Shown in pieces: positions 36,232 through 47,427 of a DNA stretch of 64,000 bases. Each line of letters begins with the position of its first letter. The first letter of the stretch is position 1. Under the pieces are notes generated by a model that had not been told where the DNA came from, did no database searches, and saw only the letters and a list, made by a program, of their open reading frames with translations. This DNA comes from Lactarius indigo (taxonomy: Eukaryota > Basidiomycota > Agaricomycetes > Russulales > Russulaceae). The position numbers were made by a program, and so were the translations under genes. The DNA is taken from assembly GCA_025766275.1 (NCBI GenBank), contig JAFKAC010000013.1, positions 806,001 to 870,000 of the forward strand, in the 5' to 3' direction.

Positions 36232-37282
36232 TCATGTGAACCTAATGACAAAGAACATCACCAAAAACGCGATCGCGACGACGACGACGCTCGATATCGT
36301 CAGACACGTCGTTCCAAGTGCCTTCCCACGATGGTCCCGCAGCCGCACGCGTTCCCGCTTCATCACGTCCAGGTTCGCGCCTACCTTCTCCTCCGCCGCG
36401 CGCAGCACCCCCTGGTCCGCCGCCAGCGCGCCAGAGAAGTGCTCCGCGTTCCGCCGCAACTGGCCCGCCATCTGCGCCAGCTGCGTCGCCAGCTCCTCCT
36501 GCAGCGCCGTGCTGTTCTGCAGCAGCGCAGACGCCGACGCCGCATCGGCCCCCGTGTTGCGCGTGCCGCCGGTTGTAGATGGCGGCGGGAGAAGGGCGTC
36601 CGACTCGTCGGTCGAGCCAAGGAGCAGGTCCACGTCCGCCGTAGCTGCGGATGCTGAGCCCTCTGCATCGTCGTCGGTGAGAAGACTGGAGGTGACGTGT
36701 GAGGGTGGTGCCAGGCGTTGGACCGTTGGGAGATCGGGTTTTCGGGTAATGGACGGGGAAGGGCGCGGCACGGTAGGAAGGAACGCCTCTGGACGCGAGG
36801 GCTCAGGAGCGACCCTCTAAAAGGTGAAGGGAAATCGATTAAATGTATTGTAGCATATGCAAAACGACGCACCTCGTTCACAGATACCATAGAGGCGTCT
36901 AGCCTGTCCAGCAGGCTACGGATATCCGCGAGGCGCTTCCCGAGCTTTCTGTGCATTCAGCTGGTCGGTGCCAAGGTCCCCTTGGGTTTGGGGATCGAGA
37001 ATGTGGTGAAGAACACTCACGCCGAAGGTTGAATCTGATTGTCGAGCTCCACATTTCCTAGCAATTTTCGGGCGTGCTTCAGTTGCTACAAGGTATACAT
37101 TGGATTTCTTACGACGATGTAGGGCTAAAAAAGAAACGAACCTGTAGCACTCTCTCCGATTTGAGCCATTGCGTCCAGCTGCGTCCCGTACCCCAGTCTG
37201 CTTCGTGGACGGATTTGTCGAGGCGCCGCACAAGGCGGACGAGGTTGACCCGATCGTGGACGACCTGCTCTTTGACTGTCAT
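36232..37282 (-). CDS. USE1: ER SNARE protein USE1
   Basis: Four exons join in frame to 285 residues: 37142-37282, 37021-37076, 36873-36948 and 36232-36816. The start is MTVKEQVVHDRVNLVRLVRR. The C-terminal half is a Use1-type SNARE helix (LQEELATQLAQMAGQLRRNA, then HFSGALAADQGVLRAAEEKV and RVRLRDHRGKALGTT). It is followed by one tail-anchor helix (ISSVVVVAIAFLVMFFVIRF) ending two residues later. Use1 is a Q-SNARE of the ER that acts with Sec20 and Ufe1 in Golgi-to-ER vesicle fusion. Exon 3 (KRLADIRSLLDRLDASM) and the N-terminal exon match the decayed copy at 57.4-58.3 kb, which supports the exon model. Identification rests on the SNARE/TM layout and sequence memory and is strong. Confidence 0.9.
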
Positions 37283-37864
37283 TTTGGAGAGAACGACGGG
37301 ACGAAGAATGACAGAAGACGATGTTTTGAGTCGGGAGTGGCTGCAAGTAGGTAACCGTGCCGTAGCGTGGCAGTTGTGCGTAACGTAATCACACGCATAT
37401 GGCAGCCGTTTCACTCGCTCCTCGGTAGTAGCGATCGTCAAAGATGGTAGCATCGTGAATCGCAGACAAATTCGTCACGAAAGCATCACAGAACGTATAT
37501 GATACACTTCACGTAGGGTTTCTCAACGCTCACATGCACAGGAAAATACTTAGAACCCGGTTGCACGGACATAAATACAAGGGTCCTGTAGATGACGCTA
37601 TTGTACAGGACATTATTCGACTGCCGAGGAGGAAAAAATAATCCTCGGAGGAATCGAGAAAGGTTAAGAGGTACCCACCCCAACAGAGCACCCCCAGTGA
37701 GAAATAACGAAATGAGGACCTACGAACACGGCAATGACAGAGAAAGTGAAAGCAGACAGTGCAAGACCAAACAAGGAAAAGAACAACGCCACCACCAAAA
37801 GCGCGAATAGAACGGATCACGACGCGAGGATAGCTCGGGCAATCAATTGCGGGTTCGACGAGGT
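37283..37864. other. intergenic region between USE1 and the coiled-coil gene
   Basis: This holds the 5' flank of USE1 and the 3' flank of the neighbouring minus-strand gene. Nothing else is recognised. Confidence 0.5.
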
Positions 37865-40800
37865 TCAGTCTTGTTGCATTCGATCAGACAATGAGGGAGC
37901 ATGTGTTGGACGTGTTCCATGGATCGTAGTCCCAGTCATCCGCGATAACAAGGCAGGGGTAGATCCAGATACAGTGCCGCGTCCACGGCCACCGCTGACG
38001 CCTCCCCGTAAGCCTCGCCGAGGGTTAGGACCTCCACGAGTTGCGCCATGTGGCACCCGACCTCGGCCGCGTCCACGATCTTCTGTTGCATTCATGTCAA
38101 TTCGGTCCAGTAAACCCACTTCAGCAGCCTCCGCTAACCTCGGTGGGGGCGTCGGAGTCCGGTCACGATCGCTAGGGCTTGGGGTGGGACGTTGCCACCT
38201 TTGCTGTGCGTCCCTCTCGACATTGTGACGTACTTCTGTTTCGTAAGTCGTTTGATAGTGCCGTGCGTTGGTATTGACTCGTTCCGACTCCCGATCTTGA
38301 GCATCTCGACCAGCGAATCGCTGCGTCTCATGGTCTGGTGAGGGGGAGCGGTCGCGATAGCCAGGTCTCGGAGACGGACGGTATTGCCGCGGTGACGGGG
38401 GCGCTGGCGAGTGGGACGGCCGGTATGTATCTGCGGCTCGACGGGACGGTGGGGGGCGATAACGACGAGGACTGTCACCATGCCTATCGCGATCGTAGTC
38501 GTAGAACTCCCTGTCTCGGCCTCTATCCCGATCTGCAACAGTATGTGCCCGGTCGGGCCGTGCGCGCCACTGTGACCGTGGTGCCTTCCAGTAATCTGGA
38601 GCTTGCCTTGTATCGTAGCGCGGAGATCCCGAACGAAGCCGCTTGCGTGTGTAAGGCGAAGGGGATCGAGAGAGGGGCCGCCTCGGGAACGGGCTTCGGG
38701 AACGAGAGCGGGAACGACGATCTCGATCGTTCCAGCGCGGCGGGGATCGGTCACTAGATGTGGAACCTTGTCTGTGATAGTCCCGCATGTCCGTGCCCTG
38801 GACTGGACGGTCGTGAAGAGAATCTTGAGAGTGAATTAAGTTGCCTTGCTCGGGAGGCACAGGGGCAGAAGGGTCGCTGCGACGGCGATTCTCTTCGACT
38901 TGGGCAACATACAGTGAATTCGCTCCCGGCGCAGACGGAGCCTGGTTACGCTGGTCGCCGTTCCTATCCTGGCTTGGGGTTCTGCGAGGGATCGCGAGGT
39001 GCCGCTGGCGGGCGTCATCCATGTCTGCCATTCCTGATGATGCTCGCGAAGGTGATGCCTGTAAACGCGTAGCAGGTAACTCTTCCACTGAGGGCTCGCG
39101 CTTGATCTCGACTCGCTGCTGCTCCAACATAGGTGTCATCCGCCTGGACTCTTGTCGCAGCATCTGATCTTGTGCTGCTGCATGCGTAAGATGATTCATA
39201 GGTGGACGCTGCGATGCCTCGACAGTCCGTGGATGTAACTCCGATGCGAGGGTGGTAGAACTCAATGGAGAGTCCGTGTTGACGGTTCGCCCAACCTCTG
39301 TTTGAGCGGGCACAAACCAGACAGATGGTGGTACAGTCTTCGCTTTGTTGGGTGACGGCGGAGGTTGGGAGAGTGGTGCAGTAACCTCCAGCGGACCTCT
39401 GCTTCGAGCGGGGGAACGTATAGAACCAGGAACAACAGGTGGCACGGAAAGTGAAGTCGACGCCCGAGTGTTGTTGGTATGTTCCGACGCAATGCCCGGG
39501 AAAACAGTGGGTGGTGCGTTGGAACCGCCTCCAGCGTCATTAAAGGGTCTTCTCTCCCGCTGAATCTTTTGCGCTTGTGCTTCAGTAGCCCGGCGTTTCT
39601 GTTCCAAGACTGCAGCGCGCTGCTCTTCGTAGGCTTTCTTCCTGGCAGCCTCCTCCTCTTCGGCCTTCTTCCTGGCAGCCTCCTTCTCCTCTTCGGCCTT
39701 CTTCTTGGCAGCTTCGCGTTCTTCCTCTTCTCGTCTGGCAGCCTGACGTTTCTCTTCTGCTTCCGCTTCTGCTCTTTTTCGGCGCTCGGCGTCCAGTAGT
39801 CGTTGCTGCTCTTGGATCTTTGCCAAACGGTTAATCTCTGCAAGGGCCTGCTCGTCGAGTTCTCTTTGAATGTCGTTGACCTTTTCCTGCTCCCGAGCGC
39901 GCAGGGTATCCAACCAGTCGAAGACTTTGCGCATGAAGCTGGACATCTGGTCGGAGCGTTCCACCAAATGATCCACGTGTGTTCTTGCGTTCGGTGCGTT
40001 AAGCGCATCAACCGACGCAATCAGACGATCCGCCAGTTCGCGGGTTTTCGTGGCCTCCTGAAGCATCTGACCCGCCTGCATACGCATCTCTTCAGCCTGC
40101 AGCTTTACGAGTTCAATCTGATCCTGAACAGCTTCTGTCGCTCGCGACGCCTCTTGGGAGAAAGTGGACAGCTCGCCGGAACGGAGGTCGAATATTTCAC
40201 GTTGCCTTGACATACGCTCTTCGCGGACAGAGGCCAACTTGATAAGGTGCTCGACAGGTCGGCGAAGTTGCTCAGGCTCGGTAGAGGCCAGGCTACGAGA
40301 GCGCTGGGGAAAAGTTGGTGGCGAAGGTGCTGGAACGTCCATAACACCATTAGGGAACCCACCCCCACCTACAGGTACGGATGTAACTGCGGAATTTCGG
40401 GGCATCGAAGGCTGGTGACGAGGAAGGGAGTCCTGATCCATGGGCGCTGATTGTTCGGCAATGGAAGGCCAACTAGCATTGTCTGGTGCAACATTCGGGT
40501 ACTGAAGATCAGGAACGACAGGCGTGCGACGCTGATCGAAGTGAGGGAACTTGACGTCGTGAGATTCAGAAGGTGTAGAGGACATAGGGGTCGAGCCCCA
40601 TGACTTCAGATGGTGTTGGGCAGTAGAGTTCATAGGGCTATCACGTTCCATTGTCGTAAGAGATTGAGACAAGCCCTGACGGGAAAAAGAGTGAGATGAG
40701 CCAGATCGATCTTGAGAGAGCTCTTGTTCCGGTGACGGTGAGGGGAGGGTTACATGAACATTATCGCTCATCCTGGCCAAGAGGGTGGGGTTTTGTCCGA

Positions 40801-40888
40801 TAGTCGCGAACTTGAACCCGGCAAGGTGAGAAGACTGCACAAGGGGAGCTGGTGTGGGCGTAGGTGCATGCGACGACCTGAGTTTCAT
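37865..40888 (-). CDS. large coiled-coil protein with RS- and RGG-like tail, function unknown
   Basis: This is an uninterrupted frame of 1007 codons from the ATG at 40888; a second candidate start is MSDNVHVTLPSPS at 40771. The N-terminal third is Ser/Pro-rich. Residues about 220-450 are a charged coiled coil with long runs of Glu/Ala/Lys/Arg (EEEREAAKKKAEEEKEAARK). The C-terminal third contains an RS-like stretch (RRSRSRSRSPFPRRPLSRSP), many Arg-Asp repeats and a Gly/Arg-rich region (RGRGRGRVPHGATRGG). These compositions are common in RNA-associated nuclear proteins, but there is no RNA-recognition motif, so a function is not assigned. A short leucine/arginine motif recurs four times (GQNPTLLARMSDN, GLLDRIDMN, ALLSRMTG, SLSDRMQQD). 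Confidence 0.72.
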   Translation of the reverse strand: MKLRSSHAPTPTPAPLVQSSHLAGFKFATIGQNPTLLARMSDNVHVTLPSPSPEQELSQDRSGSSHSFSRQGLSQSLTTMERDSPMNSTAQHHLKSWGSTPMSSTPSESHDVKFPHFDQRRTPVVPDLQYPNVAPDNASWPSIAEQSAPMDQDSLPRHQPSMPRNSAVTSVPVGGGGFPNGVMDVPAPSPPTFPQRSRSLASTEPEQLRRPVEHLIKLASVREERMSRQREIFDLRSGELSTFSQEASRATEAVQDQIELVKLQAEEMRMQAGQMLQEATKTRELADRLIASVDALNAPNARTHVDHLVERSDQMSSFMRKVFDWLDTLRAREQEKVNDIQRELDEQALAEINRLAKIQEQQRLLDAERRKRAEAEAEEKRQAARREEEEREAAKKKAEEEKEAARKKAEEEEAARKKAYEEQRAAVLEQKRRATEAQAQKIQRERRPFNDAGGGSNAPPTVFPGIASEHTNNTRASTSLSVPPVVPGSIRSPARSRGPLEVTAPLSQPPPSPNKAKTVPPSVWFVPAQTEVGRTVNTDSPLSSTTLASELHPRTVEASQRPPMNHLTHAAAQDQMLRQESRRMTPMLEQQRVEIKREPSVEELPATRLQASPSRASSGMADMDDARQRHLAIPRRTPSQDRNGDQRNQAPSAPGANSLYVAQVEENRRRSDPSAPVPPEQGNLIHSQDSLHDRPVQGTDMRDYHRQGSTSSDRSPPRWNDRDRRSRSRSRSPFPRRPLSRSPSPYTRKRLRSGSPRYDTRQAPDYWKAPRSQWRARPDRAHTVADRDRGRDREFYDYDRDRHGDSPRRYRPPPSRRAADTYRPSHSPAPPSPRQYRPSPRPGYRDRSPSPDHETQRFAGRDAQDRESERVNTNARHYQTTYETEVRHNVERDAQQRWQRPTPSPSDRDRTPTPPPRLAEAAEVGLLDRIDMNATEDRGRGRGRVPHGATRGGPNPRRGLRGGVSGGRGRGTVSGSTPALLSRMTGTTIHGTRPTHAPSLSDRMQQD

Positions 40889-41368
40889 AAGACCGTAGAC
40901 CAGATGGGACACAGTACGTCAGATTAGGGGGGAAAGATCTACGAGCTGTGCGATCAGACCGCGTGGTTACACAAACGGAAGATAAAAGACGGCACACCGC
41001 TGGAAAAAAAAAGACTAGGGGCTATTGATCTAGCTAGGAAAAGTCGTTATGTTGCGGTAGAGTGGGAAGTAGATGCGACAGCTTTCCTCAGGAAAGTTTC
41101 CTCAGGAAAGAGAAAAAACTGGGCTATGAGAACGAGGGGATGATGGTGGTGAAGGACGAAAGAAGACAAAGATAACGCGACTTGGTTCCCATACATATAC
41201 CCCCCAGACCCCCCTTTGTAACTCGGGCATTCGGCCTCGGCGACGTAATGGAGAGGCCGAAAGCACGTGGTGATCCGATCTCGGGGCTGTGTTACATAGC
41301 GCCGCGGTGACCTCGATCGCGATCAACTGCACCGAGTCAATGCTGCTCTTCCCTTGTCGTTGTCTTCA
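40889..41368. other. divergent promoter region between the coiled-coil gene and palC
   Basis: 480 bases lie between two divergent start codons. A near-palindromic TTTCCTCAGGAAA is repeated twice in tandem at 41083-41109. I see no other element I can name. Confidence 0.5.
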
Positions 41369-43021
41369 ATGGGCAGCAATATTTACGCTTTCGAATTGCC
41401 TACCACAGGATCGCTCTCATTTTCGGATCATATTGCTAATGGCTTAGATATTTACACTACTCAGATCTCTGGCGCTACGCAAGCACGCGCCAATTTGCGT
41501 GCGGTGCTCAAGGAGAGCAGACACACAGATGGCGACAAGGACTACTTGAGACTTGTAAAGGTGTGTCACGTCATCCAGTACTAGTATCGTGGGGTGACTT
41601 TTCTCACTTTTCCTGAAAGACACTGGAGGAGTACCTTCCATACCTCTATGCTATCGTCAACTGTCTAGAAAGTGGAGACGTCCTGTCGACACAGGAGCCG
41701 GGTATGTTCGCACTGCATTGGCCTCCTCACCACCTGACTCCTGTCCAGTATTCAGCTGGAGAACCACGCTCTCGGCACAACTCTTCAATAACTCCCCACG
41801 ACTGTCGCTCCCTTCACTTTCGGCGGAGCTCGTCTTCACTCTCGTAACCTATGGCTTTGCCCTCTCAAATCTTGCCAGACTGAACGTTGTGGCCCTTGGC
41901 TCATATGAACGCGAGCGCGGCATCTCCGACGTAGAGCGCAAGGCGAAGGACGAGAAGCTCGGCTTTGCAGTCGCACAGTTCTGCAAGGCGAGCGGTATCT
42001 TCGAACATGTCAGCACGGTCGCCCTCTCCGATGCAGAGCAGACGCCCAGCTGGAAGAACATCCGTGCCCGCCCACCAGAGCTGAGCAAAGAAGTCACCTC
42101 AGCGTTATCAAAGTGCGCCCTCCTCCCACTACCATCCTAAAAGCGCCAAAATAAATAAATAACATTCTGCCTGTACAGACTTGCCCTCGCAGCTGCGCAA
42201 GCCCTCGCTATCCGCAAGCTGCTGACAAAATCCTCATACGACAACACCGTCGCGTCGGGCCCTCCGTTCCCCGCCTCGCACCCGTCGCCAGCTCTCCTCG
42301 CCAAGTTACACCTCGAGGCAAGCGCGCTATACGCCTCCGCCGAATCGCTCCTACGCATACCCGCCTCACGCAAGCACGACATGGAGGTCGCAGAGCCACT
42401 GCTGCTCTTCGCGCGCGACGGCGCCGCGCTCCACGGTGCTCTCGCGCGCAAGTGGCTCGGCGCAGACGCGGGCGTGCACGATGCGCTCGGCGTGTCGGTC
42501 GGATTCCTCACGGTGGCGAAGCGCGAACTCGAAGCGCTGCGCGATGGGAATGCGCGCCCTGGCGGCAGCGGCGGGACGAAGGAGGAGGTGCGCGATGGGC
42601 GCCGCGAGCGTCGTGAGCGTATTGCGGCGGAGGCGGAGGACGCGGCGCGATTGCTTCGACAATTCAAGCAGATAAACGACTCGGTATGTTGCGTCGTGCT
42701 CTCTCTCTCGCCGGAGCGTCGGCTAACGCAACGTGCCTCCCTCCCCCCCCTTTTTTTTTTGCTGTTTAGGTGTCATTCTTGCCTGTGCCGTCGCCAGCTG
42801 AGCTGCAGGCCGCCGTGCCCGCGGGACGCCTTGCGGTGGCCATCAAGGCGTTTGCGGCGCCTCTGCCTGCGTTTGGGCCTGGTTCGGTCGAGTATATTCG
42901 CAAGCATGCAGATTCTCTTGATGTTGAGGACCACGCGTCGTCATTTGCAAGTGACGAACAGCAAAGCATGAGGAACCCGGCAAGTAAACCGACTTATGCG
43001 GGCGCTGGGTCTTATTTCTGA
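41369..43021 (+). CDS. palC: BRO1-domain pH-signalling protein PalC
   Basis: Five exons start at the ATG at 41369 (MGSNIYAFELPTTGSLSFSD); the frame is open further upstream but without an ATG. Landmarks are YLRLVKTLEEYLPYLYAIVN, FSWRTTLSAQLF, NLARLNVVALGSYERERG, IFEHVSTVAL, and the closing block VSFLPVPSPAELQAAVPAGR followed by PAFGPGSVEYIRK. Together these match fungal PalC, a BRO1-domain adaptor. In the ambient-pH (Pal/Rim) pathway, PalC recruits ESCRT-III and PalA to the plasma membrane so that PacC/Rim101 can be processed. Introns lie at about 41561-41621, 41703-41749, 42110-42178 and 42685-42769. The last intron carries a long pyrimidine tract before its AG. The protein is about 455 residues. 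BRO1-like palA is excluded by size. Confidence 0.85.
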
Positions 43022-44046
43022 GTGTCTGTGAGGGCAGAAAGGGTCGTTGTACTTGTGCTGTATGTTAGGAAGTGACAATCACATTCCTTATTTTTTTTTC
43101 TTTTGAATTTACAAAGTGCTTAGCGCTTGACACTTATTCTAACGTGTCTCCCAAAATCAAGGATCTCCCCGCTTCTTTGAAGGGGTGGAAACTGCACACT
43201 GGTGCTAGTGCGCCCGTGGGATTGGAATGCTGAAGATTGGGACCGGTGAATGCGGGGATAAGTGGGGATCCCGCCGATACCGGAAATTACGGGCCGAATC
43301 TCTAGTCAAAGATGTCGACTTGGGATGCACCTATCATGATCATACGGGGCTTTCGAGATGCCAGCGCTTTGACCCTCATTGTTCGATCAGTGCATCAGCC
43401 CATTCATTTATTGATTACTACCGTTACTAGGAGCTTCTTCGGAGCAAGCGTGAGTGCGCCGTGTCCGAGCAGAATGAAGAGATGTGTTTTGTGCCGACCC
43501 TGACTTCTACTGCACAATACATCCCACTCCGGTTTCATCGTTATGGCCCCTATGACGTCTTTGCATTCTTTTTCTGCATTACTGCGACCGCTCCACCATG
43601 TGCGCGCTCGTAAATTTTCATCTTTCAGATTCCTTGACTCTTATTTACGAATACCTGATAAGAATATAGTATCTTGTTAGCGAATCGACATCCAGTCGTT
43701 CGTGAAGACGTATACATGCACTGTTTTCATTTGAGCTTCACAGTGTTTACATTACTCATCTCCTCGAGCTCGACCGCGTCCCTATCACAGCAGTATTCAC
43801 TTACTTAAACATCCTGCCAGTCGCCGAGGTATTGCGGGATAGCCGCTACGCTTCGTATTGAAACTCGCAGCTTACACACGTAACTTGTAAGCATTGTAAT
43901 GCTCCACGGTCGGCTCGAAAGCGCTACGGTGGAGACGGAATATACACGGTCATCGGTCATATGTAATAGCACAAGTCCGACTGAGAAAACGAGTCCAAGA
44001 GGGCGCAGGAGTAAGAAATACAGTATACGAGGGGGTACTCCCTGGC
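43022..44046. other. convergent intergenic region
   Basis: One kilobase lies between the 3' ends of palC and the glutaredoxin gene. Only short open frames are present and nothing is recognised. Confidence 0.5.
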
Positions 44047-45016
44047 TCATGCCTCCTCCTCTTTGATCTCGGCACGTACCTGGAGGTCAGCCTTTTCGAA
44101 CACTTGGCGCAGGCGACCGTCCTTGTGCATCGCGGCGATATCGTCGGACCCGCCAATGGACTTGCCGCGTAAAATCACGTTAGGAAAGGTGTTGCGCCCA
44201 GTGAGGCGTGTCAGCACTGCCTTGATAAAGTCCCCGTCATCTGCGGGATAGACATAGACACCGTTCTTTCAACTCCTCTGCGCGCTGAAGGAAGGTACAG
44301 AGGACGCACCACGTAGGTCTACCTCGATAATCTTGGGTGGTGGGACGAGGTCGTAGCGTAATATCAGGTCCTTTGCCCTTTGCGAAAATCTGCGAACCAA
44401 GTTGCCGAGAAAACGCACGTGAACAGAACGCCTCTCAGGCACATAAAGAGCACGCCACCCACGGGCAATATGTCTGCCGATAAACCCAATCAGAAAACAA
44501 TGTGCACCCCAGAAGGGGGGGTGAAATTAGACGTACTTTGCTGAACACGATGAGCGGCGCCTCTGCATTGAGATGCTTCACCCGTGCAGCCCAATCCGGC
44601 GTTGGCGCGGGGTCACCGTCCGCATAAACGGAGAGGCTGAGCGGCCGCGTCGGGTCTGGTGCGTCATGCGCGAGCGTCTCCTCCTGGTGCACGGCATAGT
44701 ATAGCAGGCCGTGGATCTCGTCCACGCGGGGGCGCATAAGCGCAGCGATGCTGGCGGGGGAGACGCGCCGGAGGCCCTGCAGCGCGGGGGGCAGCCCGAA
44801 TAGATCTTGCGTGGGGGAGAAGAGGAAGAGGCAGAGGAGGGCGAGGACGAAGAGCGGGAAAAGGACGCGCCGGCGACGGAGGAGCGGAAGGGGACGTGGG
44901 TCCATCTTCAGAGGCGAGGTTGGCGGAGGGGGCGAGATGCGGACGCGGTCTTTGGCCGCGGGGGATCGACCGCGGAGGCGGGAGTTATGGTGAGGGCTGG
45001 TGCCGCTGCTGAGCAT
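44047..45016 (-). CDS. membrane-anchored monothiol glutaredoxin (GRX6/GRX7-like)
   Basis: The start is the ATG at 45016 (MLSSGTSPHH). A hydrophobic signal anchor (RRRRVLFPLFVLALLCLFLF) follows at about residues 48-67. A lumenal stem leads to the glutaredoxin fold: APLIVFSK, then TYCPFSQRAKDLILRYDLV, IIEVDLRDDG, LTRLTGRNTFPNVILRGKSI and GGSDDIAAM. It ends KEEEA at 44047. The active site is CPFS after splicing: the intron at about 44381-44480 is placed inside the Pro codon, and reading through gives no motif. A CxxS site means a monothiol enzyme. Yeast Grx6/Grx7 are type II membrane proteins of the ER/Golgi with CxxS sites, which fits this layout. An intron also lies between DLR and DDGD. Confidence 0.84.
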
Positions 45017-45486
45017 TTTTTTGTGGTGAGAGAATGAATTGGGGGGCAGAAGAAGGTATACCAACGAGGCAGCTGCGGTTATATAAAGTGGGGACCGCGA
45101 TCAGACACAAGATGAATTGGGTGGGGAACCGGAAAGACAGCGCTGATAAAAATCAAAAGTCGGACAATCCCTGTCTTTTTACCCCTTTTATGTACTGCAG
45201 TTCGTGTAATTTGCGAGGTTGCAACAAATGAGTTGTGATGGGCCTGCCCAGGGTGTACAGGTGTCGCACTGCCAATGCGCCAACACTTGGCAACTAGGCT
45301 AGACCGTGAGATGATCCGGAATATAATTGTCGGTTATATAAGACACACCGTCCATGCTTTCGAAGCTGTCAAAGGCGCCTGCTGCGGAATTATACTATTA
45401 CCGAACATAACGCTCACCATTGGCTGTATGATATCCGAGTTCTCCGAGTCCCAACAACCTCGAAGTAATTCCTCCCAAGTACAGTG
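45017..45486. other. divergent promoter region between glutaredoxin and HAD genes
   Basis: 470 bases hold TATA-like elements for both directions (45079-45088 leftward and 45335-45342 rightward). No coding sequence is recognised. Confidence 0.5.
45079..45088 (-). promoter_or_regulatory. TATA box of the glutaredoxin gene
   Basis: The minus strand reads CTTTATATAA about 65 bases upstream of the ATG at 45016. Confidence 0.5.
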
Positions 45487-46501
45487 ATGGCTCCCCAAAG
45501 GAAAATCGAATATGTGATATTTGACATGGATGGTACGGCAAAGTCAGGATCTTCTAATCTGATCAGCTTTGCGACGACGATCGATGCAGGTCTGATGATC
45601 GACTCGGAACGCGTCTACACAGATGTCACCAGTAACTAGAACAACCTGTTCAGCCGCAGTGGCCCCCCATCCATTTGACCTGTCGCGCAGATGACATTCT
45701 TGCACAGTATGGCGCCAAAATGACATGGGAAATAAAGGCGGGCCTCATGGGCAAGCGTACGTGCGAATCCACCCTCCGAAAGTAAAAGAACGAGCTTATG
45801 TATCCCGACCTGGCACAGCCGAGCGCGCCGCAGCAGCGCACCTACTCTCTTTCTTCCCAGACATCCCGCTCACGATCGACGACTACCTAGCCCAGCGCAC
45901 CGTCGCACAGGACGCGCGCTGGCCGCACGTACAGCTACTGCCAGGCGTCGCGCGGCTCGTGGCGCACCTCGCCGCACACGGCGTGCCCATCGCCATCGCG
46001 ACCGGCTCCGTGCGCCGCAACTACGAGCGCAAGACCGCGCACCTCCAGCACGTCTTTGGGTGCTTCGGGGGGCACGTCGTGTGCGGCGGAGACAACGGCG
46101 CAGGCCGCGGAAAGCCATTCCCGGACGTCTTCCTTGCGGCTGCGCGTGAGCTCGGGCGCACTGTCGGCCCTAATGAGGACGATGGCGCAGCTGAGGTTGG
46201 GGAGGACGAGCGCGCAGAGAGGGCGCGTGGGCTGGTGTTTGAGGACGCGATTCCAGGCGTGCAGGCGGGCAAACGTGCTGGGATGAGTGGTGCGTTGTCT
46301 GTCCCATCTTGCGTTTGCACCCTGATTTAACCGGGGGTGTGAGCAGTTGTTTGGGTTCCCGACGAAAACCTGTTGAGCATTGGGTGTCCGCAGAGTGGGG
46401 AGCAACCCGATCAAACTCTTCGTTCCTTGGAACAATTTGTACCGGAGGAATGGGGACTACCTCCCTTTACCACTACGGAACAGTCCGAAACAAAGGTGTA
46501 A
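45487..46501 (+). CDS. HAD-superfamily phosphatase, HDHD1/pseudouridine-5'-phosphatase-like
   Basis: Five exons begin MAPQRKIEYVIFDMDG; the first intron falls in the Gly codon of the DMDG motif I. After splicing the sequence continues LMIDSERVYTDVTNDILAQY, then MTWEIKAGLMGK and DIPLTIDDYLAQR. Motif II is in IAIATGSVRRNY, motif III Lys at GKPFPDVFLAAA, and motif IV Asp at FEDAIPGVQAGKRAGM. The last exon codes VVWVPDENLL to the stop at 46501 (ending TEQSETKV). The cap-domain sequence (MTW.IK..LMGK) is that of the HDHD1/Gs1/GPP-like group, which dephosphorylates small phospho-metabolites such as pseudouridine 5'-phosphate. The actual substrate is not determinable here. All four HAD motifs are present, so it is probably active. 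Confidence 0.88.
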
Positions 46502-46979
46502 ACACCAGTACACACAGGCGACTTGCAGTACCGTCCTAACATGTGCCAAATTCGCTCATGTAGTAGAAGTTAATACAGCTGCGGTCATCTCGGGGTGTCC
46601 GCGTTACAAAATTGCTATCTCGAGATTAGGCTATAACATATGTTGATACCCCTGTCTAATGCAATACCACTCGATGTGGGGTATGTGCGTCCTCAATGGC
46701 TGTGAAGAGGTTACAAAGTGGCGGTGCATTGTAGTTCAATCAGTAGCTCCGAGTCCAGGGCCGTCGACACTCCAATGTCCCGCATCGGCGCACGGCCTCC
46801 GACGTAAAGGCAGTAAGCCGTGCTGATAGAGGCAAATCGAGAATCAATTACCCTCGTTTCGTTGTCTGTAGCTTGAACTCATGCTTAAACTCGTAGATTC
46901 AAGTTATAGATATCAGCTCGCATAATTTGAAATTCAGGAGATGAGATCATCCTGAGCAGGCCGACTTCTCTCTGTCCGA
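46502..46979. other. intergenic region
   Basis: Nothing recognisable lies between the HAD gene and the ankyrin remnant. Confidence 0.45.
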
Positions 46980-47425
46980 GAATACAGTAGCACCAAAACT
47001 ATGTGACAATGCTCAGACTCGTCGAGACGATACACACCCTCTGACGCGATATCGGGCCCAGGTCGATTTATCACCGTAGTCTATTAACAAAGATGCGACC
47101 TTTGGCCTTCTGTGCTGCAACATCCGACGAGGTTGGTGGTTTTCATCTGGCATTTGCGTCCACGCCGTGCTCCAGTAATAGCTGTGCAACACCAACACCA
47201 ACTTCTTAGGAGTAATATGCGCCTCGTGACACCATGTGCAATCTGGCCCAGGGCATTCTTCAGGCTGGCATTTGCACCACAGTCAGGTAGCACGCGCGCA
47301 ATTTTCGACCCTCCCCGCAATATGACGCTATGTAGTGGGGTCGTATTGTCCTTGTTTTGTGCATTGACATCCGTGCCGTGCTCCAGTAATAACCATGCAA
47401 TACCGACGCCATGCATCATGCCCAA
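46980..47425 (-). pseudogene. ankyrin-repeat gene remnant
   Basis: On the minus strand an ankyrin pattern is visible (WLLLEHGTDVNAQNKDNTTP, then LHSVILRGGSKIARVL and DCGANASLKNALGQ). After a frame change a further unit appears (QLLLEHG.DANA). Frame shifts and stops break it, and no start is seen. It begins directly after the ARH1 stop codon and has the same orientation. It is probably a decayed fragment of a larger ankyrin gene. Confidence 0.7.
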
Positions 47426-47427
47426 AG

